Below, one piece after another: positions 1 to 7,569 of a DNA stretch of 64,000 nt. The notes below the pieces were generated by a model. It did no database searches and was not told the origin of the DNA. It worked only from the letters and a program-made list of their open reading frames with translations. The position numbers were made by a program, and so were the translations under genes. The DNA lies in assembly GCF_009183415.1 (NCBI RefSeq), contig NZ_WEHU01000019.1, forward strand, positions 24,685 to 88,684, read 5' to 3'. The stretch is from Bacillus sp. B1-b2. Lineage in GTDB: Bacteria; Bacillota; Bacilli; Bacillales; Cytobacillaceae. Position 1 is the stretch's first letter. Each line of letters begins with the position of its first letter.

Positions 1-1119
1 GTGTAACAAACGAATATCTGGAAATGCATAATATGGAACATCAGCTAGTTCATCCTGCTGCTCATCATTATTACGATAGTCCACTATCTCTTCTTCCAAA
101 TTTACGGTAGGGATTCGGTCTGACTTTTGATGCCCCTTGTTTGCAAGTGACTGGCGATCTTTATGTAGCATGAGTACATTAAATGGTAAAGGTCCTCTTT
201 TTCTTGAAGCTTGATTATCCGCCTCTTTGTTGCTATCACCAAATAACGGGATTTCCTCCTCTGTTTCTTGCTCTGTTTCTTCCATCGTTTCTATGTCTAT
301 TTCTTCTGTTTCTGCTATTGTTTCGGTCGGATAAATCTTAACAGAAGCCTCCTGTACATCTTCATCTGTATTATTAAAAGGCTGTATTATCGCTTCTATT
401 AAAAGACTTTCTGAATGAAAAGCTACCATTTCCTCCTCCAGAGAACTGGTTTCTTCGTTCTTTATAAAATCGCTTATTTCTGTTGGCTCTTCCATTCCCT
501 TTTCCAACTCAATAGAATGCATACTCTTTTGCAAGCTTTCATGAACAACAAACTCTTCTGATACCTCAGGAATTAATAAATCCCGTTTTTCAGGTTTAGG
601 TATTATGGTAGAAGTAACAGTAGGATCTTTCATTTCATAAGAAGATTCTTCTTGTAATTCTTTCGGATCTAATTCTTTCGATTCGTTTGCTAATTTCGGA
701 CGATTATAGCCGTATATTGGTGATATTGTTTCAGAAGGCTTAAATGGCCGTTTAGATTTGTATGTATGATCAGGTGGATCTATTTTTGTCGGTTTAGTCT
801 GATTTTCTACAGAAGGTTGAGGTGGAATATTAGTGTTCCTATTTTTCTTTCTTGTCCTTCCTTCTCTAGCTTGACTTCCCTGCCCATTGTTTTGATTTTC
901 TATTGGTGTTTCTTTCTTATCATATTCATCAGGTATTAAAGGAAAACGGAATTTACCCTTAGGATATTGGTAGATTACTTTCGATTCTACCTCTTTTCTC
1001 CATTCTTTATGTGGGTCAGATTCTTGTATGAAATCACTTTCTTGCCCTAGATGTTCAGTTTGGTTCATCTCCACTTCTTCTTTACCCATTTGCTTAAATA
1101 CTTTTTTGAACCAATTCAC
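1..1119 (-). CDS. sftA: DNA translocase SftA, N-terminal part (partial)
   Basis: This is the first 373 codons of an open frame that leaves the window at its left edge. I chose the GTG at 1119-1117, which begins MNWFKKVFKQMGK. The translation is low-complexity and charged. It contains YPKGKFRFPLIPDEYD near residue 60 and RPFKPSETISPIYGYNRP near residue 130, which resemble the conserved linker of the soluble FtsK/SpoIIIE-type translocase SftA. In B. subtilis SftA clears chromosomal DNA from the division septum. The FtsK motor domain would lie off the window, so ATPase motifs cannot be checked. The frame was spot-checked in two places and is open. The neighbour ytpQ on the same strand fits the B. 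subtilis locus. Confidence 0.85.
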   Translation of the reverse strand, partial: MNWFKKVFKQMGKEEVEMNQTEHLGQESDFIQESDPHKEWRKEVESKVIYQYPKGKFRFPLIPDEYDKKETPIENQNNGQGSQAREGRTRKKNRNTNIPPQPSVENQTKPTKIDPPDHTYKSKRPFKPSETISPIYGYNRPKLANESKELDPKELQEESSYEMKDPTVTSTIIPKPEKRDLLIPEVSEEFVVHESLQKSMHSIELEKGMEEPTEISDFIKNEETSSLEEEMVAFHSESLLIEAIIQPFNNTDEDVQEASVKIYPTETIAETEEIDIETMEETEQETEEEIPLFGDSNKEADNQASRKRGPLPFNVLMLHKDRQSLANKGHQKSDRIPTVNLEEEIVDYRNNDEQQDELADVPYYAFPDIRLLH

Positions 1120-1231
1120 AATCTATCACTCTTTCTTTCCAATCTCTATCTTATTTTAACAGTAAATAAAAGAATTTCGAGAATTATTTTATAAACTATT
1201 CCTGCATACCCGTTTTTAAAGGAAATGAAAC

Positions 1232-1267
1232 AAAAAAAGAGAAACTCTAATGAGAGAAACTCTTTCC
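1232..1267 (-). terminator. Possible terminator after ytpQ
   Basis: On the minus strand, AAAGAG and CTCTTT arms enclose TTT/TTT internal loops and a CTCT-CATT-AGAG tip, followed by a run of T. On the plus strand this reads as two copies of AGAGAAACTCT. The stem is weak but lies downstream of ytpQ and ends in seven T. Confidence 0.4.
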
Positions 1268-1381
1268 TCCTACTAAGCAACTCTTTATATTTGGTACATT
1301 GTAATATAAATATATCTCAATTAAATGTCAGCTATAAGATATTATCATGACGTTTGTATTTCTAGAATAATAGATAACACA

Positions 1382-2188
1382 TTATTTCTCGCGCTTTTTG
1401 TTTTTACCTAAAATAAATATTGGCTCTAGCTGACCTTCTTCATATAGAAAAGATAACGCGGTTATTGGTACTCTTCCGCTAGCAAAGAAGCTCATTGTCA
1501 TTTGTGCTAGAATATCATAGCCTGTCTCGTTTACCACATCTGCAATAATTAATACATCTTGATGCGGCACTGCTACTGCCATTGTTCCTTCCAAACTCTC
1601 ATTCATATTTTTTAAGAAGTTATCATTTAGCACTCTACTTGCATCATACCCATCATTACTATTTAGAAAGTAGAAGGTATTTCCTGCGACACTATCCTTC
1701 TTCATACTGGTTGAAAGTGATCTAACATTAAACAAAGCCATTTCTTTTATTATTTGAGGAGTCCAATTCTCTTGCTGCATTATTTTTTCGTCAATAAGAC
1801 GATAGGTATTTCCTAAGTCTAATGCAAAATATATTCTCGTTTCCGCAGTATGATCTTCTGTAATAAAAGGAATCTCTTCATTAGACGCTATAGGAAAAGA
1901 AGTTGAACGGATAACTGGATATATTTTGTTCGACTCTGCCTCAATGGAACAATCTTTATCGATCGCTTTTAGGCCTTCCTCTATATAGTAAACCATTTCA
2001 TCTATTGCTTTTTCCTTTTCATTCTCCCATCTCGCAATTATACCTGGTAACGTAATGGTGACTCCCTTTTTTGTTTGTTTACTCTCAATTCTTAATTGAT
2101 CTTTTTTCTTGTCAAATGTAAACGAACGATCTTCATTACTAAGGCGTTTTACCAGAATATCTTTCATTTGCTTACTATCCATTTTCAT
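1382..2188 (-). CDS. ytpQ: DUF1444 family protein YtpQ
   Basis: The 268-residue product matches the DUF1444 family (YtpQ) in its N-terminus ([20 protein letters not shown]) and length. The family is common in Bacillales and has no established biochemical function. I see no signal peptide, membrane segment or catalytic motif; the protein is acidic and probably cytoplasmic. It lies between the thioredoxin-like ytpP and sftA, as in B. subtilis. There the tRNA-binding-domain gene ytpR separates ytpQ from sftA, but only about 260 bp remain here. A sigma-A type promoter at 2244-2271 suggests transcription independent of ytpP. Confidence 0.8.
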   Translation of the reverse strand: MKMDSKQMKDILVKRLSNEDRSFTFDKKKDQLRIESKQTKKGVTITLPGIIARWENEKEKAIDEMVYYIEEGLKAIDKDCSIEAESNKIYPVIRSTSFPIASNEEIPFITEDHTAETRIYFALDLGNTYRLIDEKIMQQENWTPQIIKEMALFNVRSLSTSMKKDSVAGNTFYFLNSNDGYDASRVLNDNFLKNMNESLEGTMAVAVPHQDVLIIADVVNETGYDILAQMTMSFFASGRVPITALSFLYEEGQLEPIFILGKNKKREK

Positions 2189-2243
2189 GATTTCACTTCC
2201 CTTACTCTTGGTTGGTTTCGTTCAAGTCCAAGACTACTTTCTT

Positions 2244-2271
2244 ATTATACCGATATCTTGCTTTAATACAA
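2244..2271 (-). promoter_or_regulatory. Sigma-A promoter of ytpQ
   Basis: Reading the minus strand, a -35 TTGTAT (2271-2266) is separated by 16 bp from a perfect -10 TATAAT (2249-2244). It lies about 55 bp upstream of the ytpQ start. Confidence 0.65.
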
Positions 2272-2285
2272 AACAGAATGACATA

Positions 2286-2356
2286 AGTAAAAAAGGCTAT
2301 CGCCTAAAAAGGGGGAGCAAAACTCCACAACCTTTATTTTGGAGATAACCTTTTTA
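2286..2356 (-). terminator. Terminator after ytpP
   Basis: AAGGTTATC and GATAGCCTT (minus strand) form the base of a branched hairpin with an inner GGAG/CTCC stem. A T run follows. It starts 4 bp past the ytpP stop codon. Confidence 0.7.
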
Positions 2357-2359
2357 CTT

Positions 2360-2674
2360 TCATAGTCCATCGATAAATTGTTCGATTTCCTCTTGTGTTT
2401 TACGATCCTTGCTAACAAACCTGCCTAGTTCTACTCCATTCTCAAATCCTATAAAGCTTGGAATACCGAAAACATCTAATTCAATACAAGTATCAATAAA
2501 TTTATCTCTATCCACATGTATAAAAGTATAATTATGGTACTTTTCTTCTATCTCAGGCATAAAGGGCTCTATAAAGCGACAATCTCCACACCAATTGGCC
2601 GAGAATAAAAAGATATGTTTTTTAGGACTGTTTTTTAATTCAGAGAACTCCTCTGTTGTTTGTAAATCTCTCAC
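2360..2674 (-). CDS. ytpP: Thioredoxin-like protein YtpP
   Basis: This 104-residue single-domain thioredoxin-fold protein has a WCGDC active site near residue 29 and the cis-proline motif GIPSF near residue 71. That fits a cytoplasmic thiol-disulfide oxidoreductase; the physiological partner is unknown. The start is GTG, preceded by AAGGAGGG at good spacing. It sits downstream of the DUF84 NTPase gene and is followed by a strong terminator. Confidence 0.88.
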   Translation of the reverse strand: MRDLQTTEEFSELKNSPKKHIFLFSANWCGDCRFIEPFMPEIEEKYHNYTFIHVDRDKFIDTCIELDVFGIPSFIGFENGVELGRFVSKDRKTQEEIEQFIDGL

Positions 2675-2778
2675 TATAAACCCTCCTTAAGGAATCAGAT
2701 ACTTTCTTATGATAGTATCAAAATTACCAGCTATACACTAGTTATTTGCTTTTTGTTTCTCATTCATGTAGCTTTCCA

Positions 2779-3297
2779 TTAAACTTCCTTCTTCTTACAT
2801 TCATATTGACCAATTAATAATTCCATAACATGCTGAAACATAGAAGCTCGATTCACTCGTTGATTAGTAAAGATTCCTATTGCTCCTTCCTTATGACGAA
2901 CATTTTTTTTATTAGCATATTCATCCATAATTGGCCCGAGCTCTCTTCCAGCTGCTAATTCACGTTGCACCTCTTTTGGTAAAGGAATTCTCGCTCCACC
3001 CGCCACAAGCACCTCACCACTTTTCAAAGCCAATGCTCCCCAATTACATAAAAACATCTCTTTATTGATTAGCTGCACTCCCCCTTCTAACCCTATTCCT
3101 ATGTCACCATTTCCAGTAATTAAAGCAGCTCTTGCCCTATTAATAGCACCAGCTAACGTCTCCTCATCAGAAAACGGTTGATTACTTACACCTGAAGAAA
3201 CATCCCATTCGGTAAACTCTATTTCTGATTCCTCTTTAAATCCATTAAGTACTGCTTGGATTTTAGCTTTATTATGTGTTCCTATACAGACTCTCAT
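2779..3297 (-). CDS. DUF84 inosine/xanthosine triphosphatase-like protein
   Basis: The 172-residue protein begins MRVCIGTHNKAKIQAVLNGF, the signature of the YjjX/DUF84 branch of the ITPase (Maf/HAM1-like) fold. Characterised members hydrolyse ITP and XTP and so keep deaminated purines out of nucleic acids. The IGIGLEGGV segment near residue 67 is also typical. The ATG is preceded by GAAGGGG. The gene follows the ytoP terminator. Substrate choice cannot be read from the sequence. Confidence 0.8.
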   Translation of the reverse strand: MRVCIGTHNKAKIQAVLNGFKEESEIEFTEWDVSSGVSNQPFSDEETLAGAINRARAALITGNGDIGIGLEGGVQLINKEMFLCNWGALALKSGEVLVAGGARIPLPKEVQRELAAGRELGPIMDEYANKKNVRHKEGAIGIFTNQRVNRASMFQHVMELLIGQYECKKKEV

Positions 3298-3319
3298 TGT
3301 TATCCCCTTCTACTTTTAC

Positions 3320-3360
3320 TAAAAAAGATATCTCAAAAGCTACATGTAGTTTTGAGATAC
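3320..3360 (-). terminator. Terminator after ytoP
   Basis: On the minus strand ATCTCAAAA and TTTTGAGAT form a long near-perfect stem (3358-3330) around CTACATGTAG, followed by ATCTTTTTT. It lies 10 bp beyond the ytoP stop codon. Confidence 0.8.
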
Positions 3361-3369
3361 CTTCCTATA

Positions 3370-4443
3370 TTATTGATTTTCTCTTAGGGTTTCGATCGTT
3401 GTTTTATCCGTTGTTCTTACCAATTGTGTAACTAATTCCTTAGCTGCTGCATAATCATCAATATGAATAATAGAGGCACTTGTATGAATATAGCGAGAAC
3501 AAATACCGATTACAGCACTTGGCACACCTTCGTTAGAAATGTGAACCTGCCCAGCATCTGTACCACCTGGAGAGATAAAATATTGATAAGGTATTTTGTT
3601 TGATTCTGCCGTATCTAAAATAAACTCTCTCATTCCTCGGTGTGTGACCATTGTTCGATCAAAAATACGGAGCAATGCTCCATTTCCAAGCTGACCAAAT
3701 TGATTTTTATCTCCAGAAGCATCATTTGCAGGACTCGCATCTAACGCATAAAACACATCTGGTTTAATCAGATTAGCTGCTGTTCTTGCCCCTCTTAAAC
3801 CTACTTCTTCTTGTACGGTTGCACCAGAATATAATGTGTTTGGTAATTCTTCACTATGCAATTCCTTTAATAGCTCGATAGCAAGGCCACATCCATAACG
3901 ATTATCCCAAGCCTTTGCCATAATTTTCTTCGGGTTAGCTAAAGGAGTAAATGGGCATATAGGAACAATTGGTTGACCAGGCTTAATTCCGATAGAAATA
4001 GCATCCTCCTTATCATCTGCTCCAATATCAATAAGCATGTTCTTAATATCCATAGGCTTATTACGAACCGCTTCATCTAATAGATGTGGTGGAATAGATC
4101 CAATTACTCCTGTGATTGGACCATTTTTTGTCATAATCTGTACTCTTTGAGCAAGCAGAACCTGGCTCCACCAACCGCCTAGTGGCTGAAAGCGAATCAT
4201 ACCATTCGCAGTAATAGATGTAACCATAAAACCAACCTCATCCATATGACCAGCTACCATTACTGTTGGGCCAGCCTCTAAACCTCGCTTTACGCCAAAA
4301 ATACTGCCTAAATTATCTTGAACAATTTCATCCGTATATAAGCTTAATTGCTCTCTCATAAATTTTCTTACATCATGCTCGTTTCCTGCTACACCTGGTA
4401 ATTCTGTTAATGTACGAAATAAATCCAACGTTTGTTGTTCCAT
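3370..4443 (-). CDS. ytoP: M42 family aminopeptidase YtoP
   Basis: The 357-residue protein carries the M42 glutamyl/deblocking aminopeptidase metal motifs: GHMDEVGF (His66, Asp68), AWDNRYGCG near residue 180 and QEEVGLRGA near residue 212. The family assembles into large cytosolic dinuclear-metal oligomers that trim peptides. Length is normal for the family. It has its own terminator. Substrate specificity is not known. Confidence 0.9.
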   Translation of the reverse strand: MEQQTLDLFRTLTELPGVAGNEHDVRKFMREQLSLYTDEIVQDNLGSIFGVKRGLEAGPTVMVAGHMDEVGFMVTSITANGMIRFQPLGGWWSQVLLAQRVQIMTKNGPITGVIGSIPPHLLDEAVRNKPMDIKNMLIDIGADDKEDAISIGIKPGQPIVPICPFTPLANPKKIMAKAWDNRYGCGLAIELLKELHSEELPNTLYSGATVQEEVGLRGARTAANLIKPDVFYALDASPANDASGDKNQFGQLGNGALLRIFDRTMVTHRGMREFILDTAESNKIPYQYFISPGGTDAGQVHISNEGVPSAVIGICSRYIHTSASIIHIDDYAAAKELVTQLVRTTDKTTIETLRENQ

Positions 4444-4714
4444 ATATTTAAAACTCCTTTAAAGAATATGTATTCTTGCATAATATTTATTGTACCGAAA
4501 TATGTGGTTGCATACCACTACTTTCCCTCTTGCAGATATAATAGTATTCTATTCCGACTTTTTCTAAATTAGAGAATTGGTTATAATAAAGAGAATGTAT
4601 TATTTGGAAAGATGACGTATACAGAGGAAGTTTACTCACATTTTTACAATCGTTCATTTGAGTTATTTATTCTTTGACTATAGAATGACGATTATTCAAA
4701 AGGAGCTAATGATC

Positions 4715-5029
4715 ATGAGTTGGAAATCAATTATTACAGGAGTTGCAGTAGGGGTGGCAGCTAGTTATGTAGCATTAAAAGCTATTTCAAGAAATCGTTC
4801 CTTAACCAGTGATGATATATTACATATTGCTAGAGTAGCTTTTAAAGAGCAAGGCCCCATAAATGGATCATGGATAAACATGAAAAAGGAAACTCTTTTA
4901 ACTCCTGATCAGACCTATCATGTTTACCGAGGTGGAATTACAAGAATGAATGGGTCTGTTAAAGAAGTATATGAGTTTGTATCAGATAGTACTACAGGAA
5001 GAATTTTAGACGTAAATAAAATTTCATAA
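4715..5029 (+). CDS. ytzB: Small PepSY-like membrane-anchored protein YtzB
   Basis: I start this gene at the ATG of MSWKSIITG, because AAGGAGC lies 8 bases before it. Upstream ATGs lack such a site. The 104-residue product has a hydrophobic N-terminal segment (residues 5-22) that looks like a signal anchor. The rest reads as a small PepSY-like domain (ILHIARVAFKEQGPINGSW, then VYRGGITRMNGSVKEVYEF). It resembles B. subtilis YtzB by position and composition. It converges on trmB across a shared terminator. Confidence 0.7.
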   Translation: MSWKSIITGVAVGVAASYVALKAISRNRSLTSDDILHIARVAFKEQGPINGSWINMKKETLLTPDQTYHVYRGGITRMNGSVKEVYEFVSDSTTGRILDVNKIS

Positions 5030-5033
5030 ACCA

Positions 5034-5085
5034 AAAAACACCTCTGATTGATAGAGTATTACTAATCAGAGGTGTCGCCTTTTTA
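5034..5085. terminator. Bidirectional terminator between ytzB and trmB
   Basis: ACACCTCTGATT (5038-5049) and AATCAGAGGTGT (5064-5075) form a perfect 12-bp stem. T tracts follow in both directions, serving the two convergent genes. Confidence 0.85.
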
Positions 5086-5721
5086 CTTAAATTGTACTTC
5101 ACAACGGTATATTCTATTTCCTCTTTCAGAGAATTTCTCTTCATATTCTGTCATAATATTGCCTTCATAATTACTATTATGCAAATCAAGACTAACATAC
5201 TTTAAAAGCATGCCATATGCAGAAAAACTCTGTAAAGAATATTCAAATAAACCTTGGTTATCTGTTTTAAAATGGATTTCTCCTTTATCCTCTAAAACAG
5301 ATTGGTAAGAATCTAAGAAGGTTTTATACGTTAATCTTCTTTTTTCATGTCTTGTTTTTGGCCATGGATCAGAGAAGTTTAAATATACTCGATTAATTTC
5401 CCCTTTTTCGAAATAATCGGTTAGCTTCTCCGCATTCATATTCATTAATTTCAAGTTTGGTACATCAGCCTCAATTAATCGATCAAGAGCAGATACAATG
5501 ACACTTTCTTGTAATTCTACCCCAATATAATTGATCATTGGGTTAGCTTTAGCCATTTCTGTTATAAAACGACCTTTTCCAGTACCAATTTCTATATGAA
5601 TAGGACCATTATTTTTAAAGGCTTGGTCCCATTTACCTTTCCAATCTTCTGGGTTGTGGACAACAAACTCTGGATGAGACTCTAATTTGTCCTTAGCCCA
5701 CGGTTTATGTCTTAATCGCAT
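5083..5721 (-). CDS. trmB: tRNA (guanine-N7-)-methyltransferase
   Basis: The 212-residue protein methylates N7 of G46 in the variable loop of tRNAs using S-adenosylmethionine. The SAM-binding motif [10 protein letters not shown] begins near residue 43. The family-specific [16 protein letters not shown] spans residues 115-130. The length matches Bacillus TrmB (YtmQ). A good sigma-A promoter lies just upstream, and the gene shares its terminator with ytzB. Confidence 0.96.
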   Translation of the reverse strand: MRLRHKPWAKDKLESHPEFVVHNPEDWKGKWDQAFKNNGPIHIEIGTGKGRFITEMAKANPMINYIGVELQESVIVSALDRLIEADVPNLKLMNMNAEKLTDYFEKGEINRVYLNFSDPWPKTRHEKRRLTYKTFLDSYQSVLEDKGEIHFKTDNQGLFEYSLQSFSAYGMLLKYVSLDLHNSNYEGNIMTEYEEKFSERGNRIYRCEVQFK

Positions 5722-5755
5722 GTGGACACTCCTTTTTAAACTTACTATCGTTCAA

Positions 5756-5784
5756 ACAATACCATGCATAGCTTGACCGTGCAA
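5756..5784 (-). promoter_or_regulatory. Sigma-A promoter of trmB
   Basis: On the minus strand TTGCAC (5784-5779), a 17-bp spacer and TATTGT (5761-5756) lie about 35 bp ahead of the trmB start. Confidence 0.65.
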
Positions 5785-5929
5785 TACTATTTTGCTGGGA
5801 AAAAGATAGACTCGTTTTCACCATTTACTCTTTATAACAGTGTATAAAACCAGTTTTCCGTGAGTTAACACGGTATAATCACCCATTTTACATGTAAGGA
5901 TAATTTTACATTCCACTTAGCTGAATAAA

Positions 5930-5965
5930 GCAAAAAAAGAATTCACAAGCTATAAGTGAATTCCT
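5930..5965 (-). terminator. Minus-strand terminator beyond ytzH
   Basis: GAATTCAC and GTGAATTC arms (5939-5962), then a T run on the minus strand only. The nearest upstream minus-strand gene is ytmP, so its transcript would pass antisense through ytzH before ending here. Confidence 0.6.
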
Positions 5966-6038
5966 TAATTGGTATTTGGAAGGATTTCAACTTGCGTCAT
6001 CCATTTCCTAATAGGACCTATAGAAAGGGTGTTCAATA

Positions 6039-6317
6039 ATGCCATTGAATCAAGAGCATCAATTAGCTTTACTTACTGATATATTATCTAATCAACAAAC
6101 AGATTGCTGTGGCTCTGTTTCTGAGTGTGAACAAGTGCAAAGATTGATTACCTCACTAAGGACTAATGGTCAGCTTGATCAAAATATCCTTCCAATCTTA
6201 GAGGAAATTAACCGTTACAGTGAACAAGGTATACAAGCTTCTAATCTGGATCAGCATATTCATTCCCACCAAGATCAATTAACACAATGGGTAGATGGAA
6301 TCACCCATCTTTCCTAA
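6039..6317 (+). CDS. ytzH: YtzH-like protein
   Basis: This 92-residue acidic protein has no membrane segment and resembles the YtzH family, found next to ytmP in Bacillus; function unknown. It has a CC pair near residue 23 and several Gln/His-rich stretches. The start is supported by AAAGGGTG 8-9 bases upstream. It ends 8 bp before the convergent ytmP stop, with no terminator between them. Confidence 0.7.
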   Translation: MPLNQEHQLALLTDILSNQQTDCCGSVSECEQVQRLITSLRTNGQLDQNILPILEEINRYSEQGIQASNLDQHIHSHQDQLTQWVDGITHLS

Positions 6318-6325
6318 TGTGACTG

Positions 6326-7099
6326 TTAATCCATATCATGCAAGAATTGAAGCCATCTATCTCTTTCACTGTAGCGGCCTTTTTTCTTATACCAACGAAT
6401 GGAATTAATGGTTTGTGCAATAACATACCATTTCATTCTTAGAGCTAAATTGTTTGTTAACTCATAGCCGTACGTATGTAGCCAATTTTGCCATTCTTCT
6501 TTAGGGATATACCAATACAGCAACATTCCTATGTCGATGGCAGGATCCGCTATCATAGCACCATCCCAATCAATTAAGTACAACTGGTTGTCTTCTGAAA
6601 GCAACCAGTTGTTATGGTTGACATCACAATGACAAACTACATGTTCATCTGTCTTAACAGACGAAAGATTTTCCTCCATAAAACGGATAGAATCCATAAT
6701 ATCTTTATTAGATTTCAATTCATCATCTAATTCTGCTTTAATAACTGCTAAAATCATTTCTGGATGAAAGGATGTTTTCCCTAGCCTTCTTAGCATCTCT
6801 AGGAGAGGCTTTGAAGTATGGATTTTCTTTAGTAACATGGTTACTCGATTATCTTTCATATCAGAATGGCCAAACTCCCTACCAATTAGCCATTGTTGGG
6901 CAGTAAAGACATCTCCGTTTTCAAATCGTTTTGTCCAAACAAGTTTTGGGACAATACCTTCTGCAGATAAAACAGCTAAAAACGGAGAGGAATTTCTTTT
7001 CAGAAAAAGCTTTTGTCCGTTATTCTGTGCAAAGAAAGCTTCGCCTGTTTCTCCACCTGCAGGGGTTATCTCCCAATCTTGCCCTAATAAATGTTCCAA
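6326..7099 (-). CDS. ytmP: Phosphotransferase family protein YtmP
   Basis: The 257-residue protein has the aminoglycoside phosphotransferase/choline kinase fold. HCDVNHNNWLL (residues 157-167) holds the catalytic Asp and the metal-binding Asn, and LIDWDGA (175-181) is the DFG-like motif. The N-terminal nucleotide-binding lobe carries LFLKRNSSPF near residue 31. It is probably a cytoplasmic small-molecule kinase; its substrate is not known and resistance cannot be inferred. Confidence 0.85.
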   Translation of the reverse strand: MEHLLGQDWEITPAGGETGEAFFAQNNGQKLFLKRNSSPFLAVLSAEGIVPKLVWTKRFENGDVFTAQQWLIGREFGHSDMKDNRVTMLLKKIHTSKPLLEMLRRLGKTSFHPEMILAVIKAELDDELKSNKDIMDSIRFMEENLSSVKTDEHVVCHCDVNHNNWLLSEDNQLYLIDWDGAMIADPAIDIGMLLYWYIPKEEWQNWLHTYGYELTNNLALRMKWYVIAQTINSIRWYKKKGRYSERDRWLQFLHDMD

Positions 7100-7569
7100 A
7101 ATTGTTCACCTACTATATATTATGCTCCAAAAAAAAGATGAAAAATTCCTGTTTGAGTCTTTTTTGTCCTAATTTGGTAGGAAGAACAAACAAAAATGGT
7201 TATCAGTAATTCAATCCTTTTTGTCCCGATCTTAACGTTCATAAAAAATATAAGTAACTGGTAAGTGCAATACATTATTACAACAAGCAACCAGTATTTT
7301 TTTGTTATAAAAAGAAAAGTACATAGTATATAGATAATAATACTATGTATCCATGATTTCCTTCGTTATATGAACTTTTAATTTCCTCCCATATAATAAT
7401 GGAAAGTTACTCATTAAATATTATCTCTTATTTCATTTTTTAGTCAAGTAAATCTCTGATTAAAAATAATATTTAAGAAAAATAACTTTTTTTCAGACTA
7501 TTTCCGCGTATTTCATGGTTGTTAATCAAGCTGCAAATGACAGAAAAATCCAGGAATAAGGAATTTATC
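7100..7569. other. Intergenic region between amyX and ytmP
   Basis: This AT-rich stretch of 470 bp has no supported gene. The one clear structure is the inverted repeat at 7320-7349, listed separately. I found no strong terminator for amyX and no convincing promoter. Confidence 0.5.
7320..7349. repeat. Perfect 10-bp inverted repeat
   Basis: TACATAGTAT and ATACTATGTA flank a 10-nt spacer. No T run follows on either strand, so a regulatory site or RNA hairpin is as likely as a terminator. Confidence 0.5.

Noticed and set aside
1232..1267. Two copies of AGAGAAACTCT as a regulatory direct repeat
   Set aside because: They can be explained as the two halves of a weak terminator hairpin after ytpQ.
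2109..2348. A 79-residue plus-strand frame between ytpQ and ytpP
   Set aside because: It overlaps the ytpQ start, promoter and the ytpP terminator, and has no ribosome-binding site.
6837..7209. Two plus-strand frames of 92 and 111 residues opposite ytmP
   Set aside because: They are antisense shadows of the ytmP N-terminal lobe.
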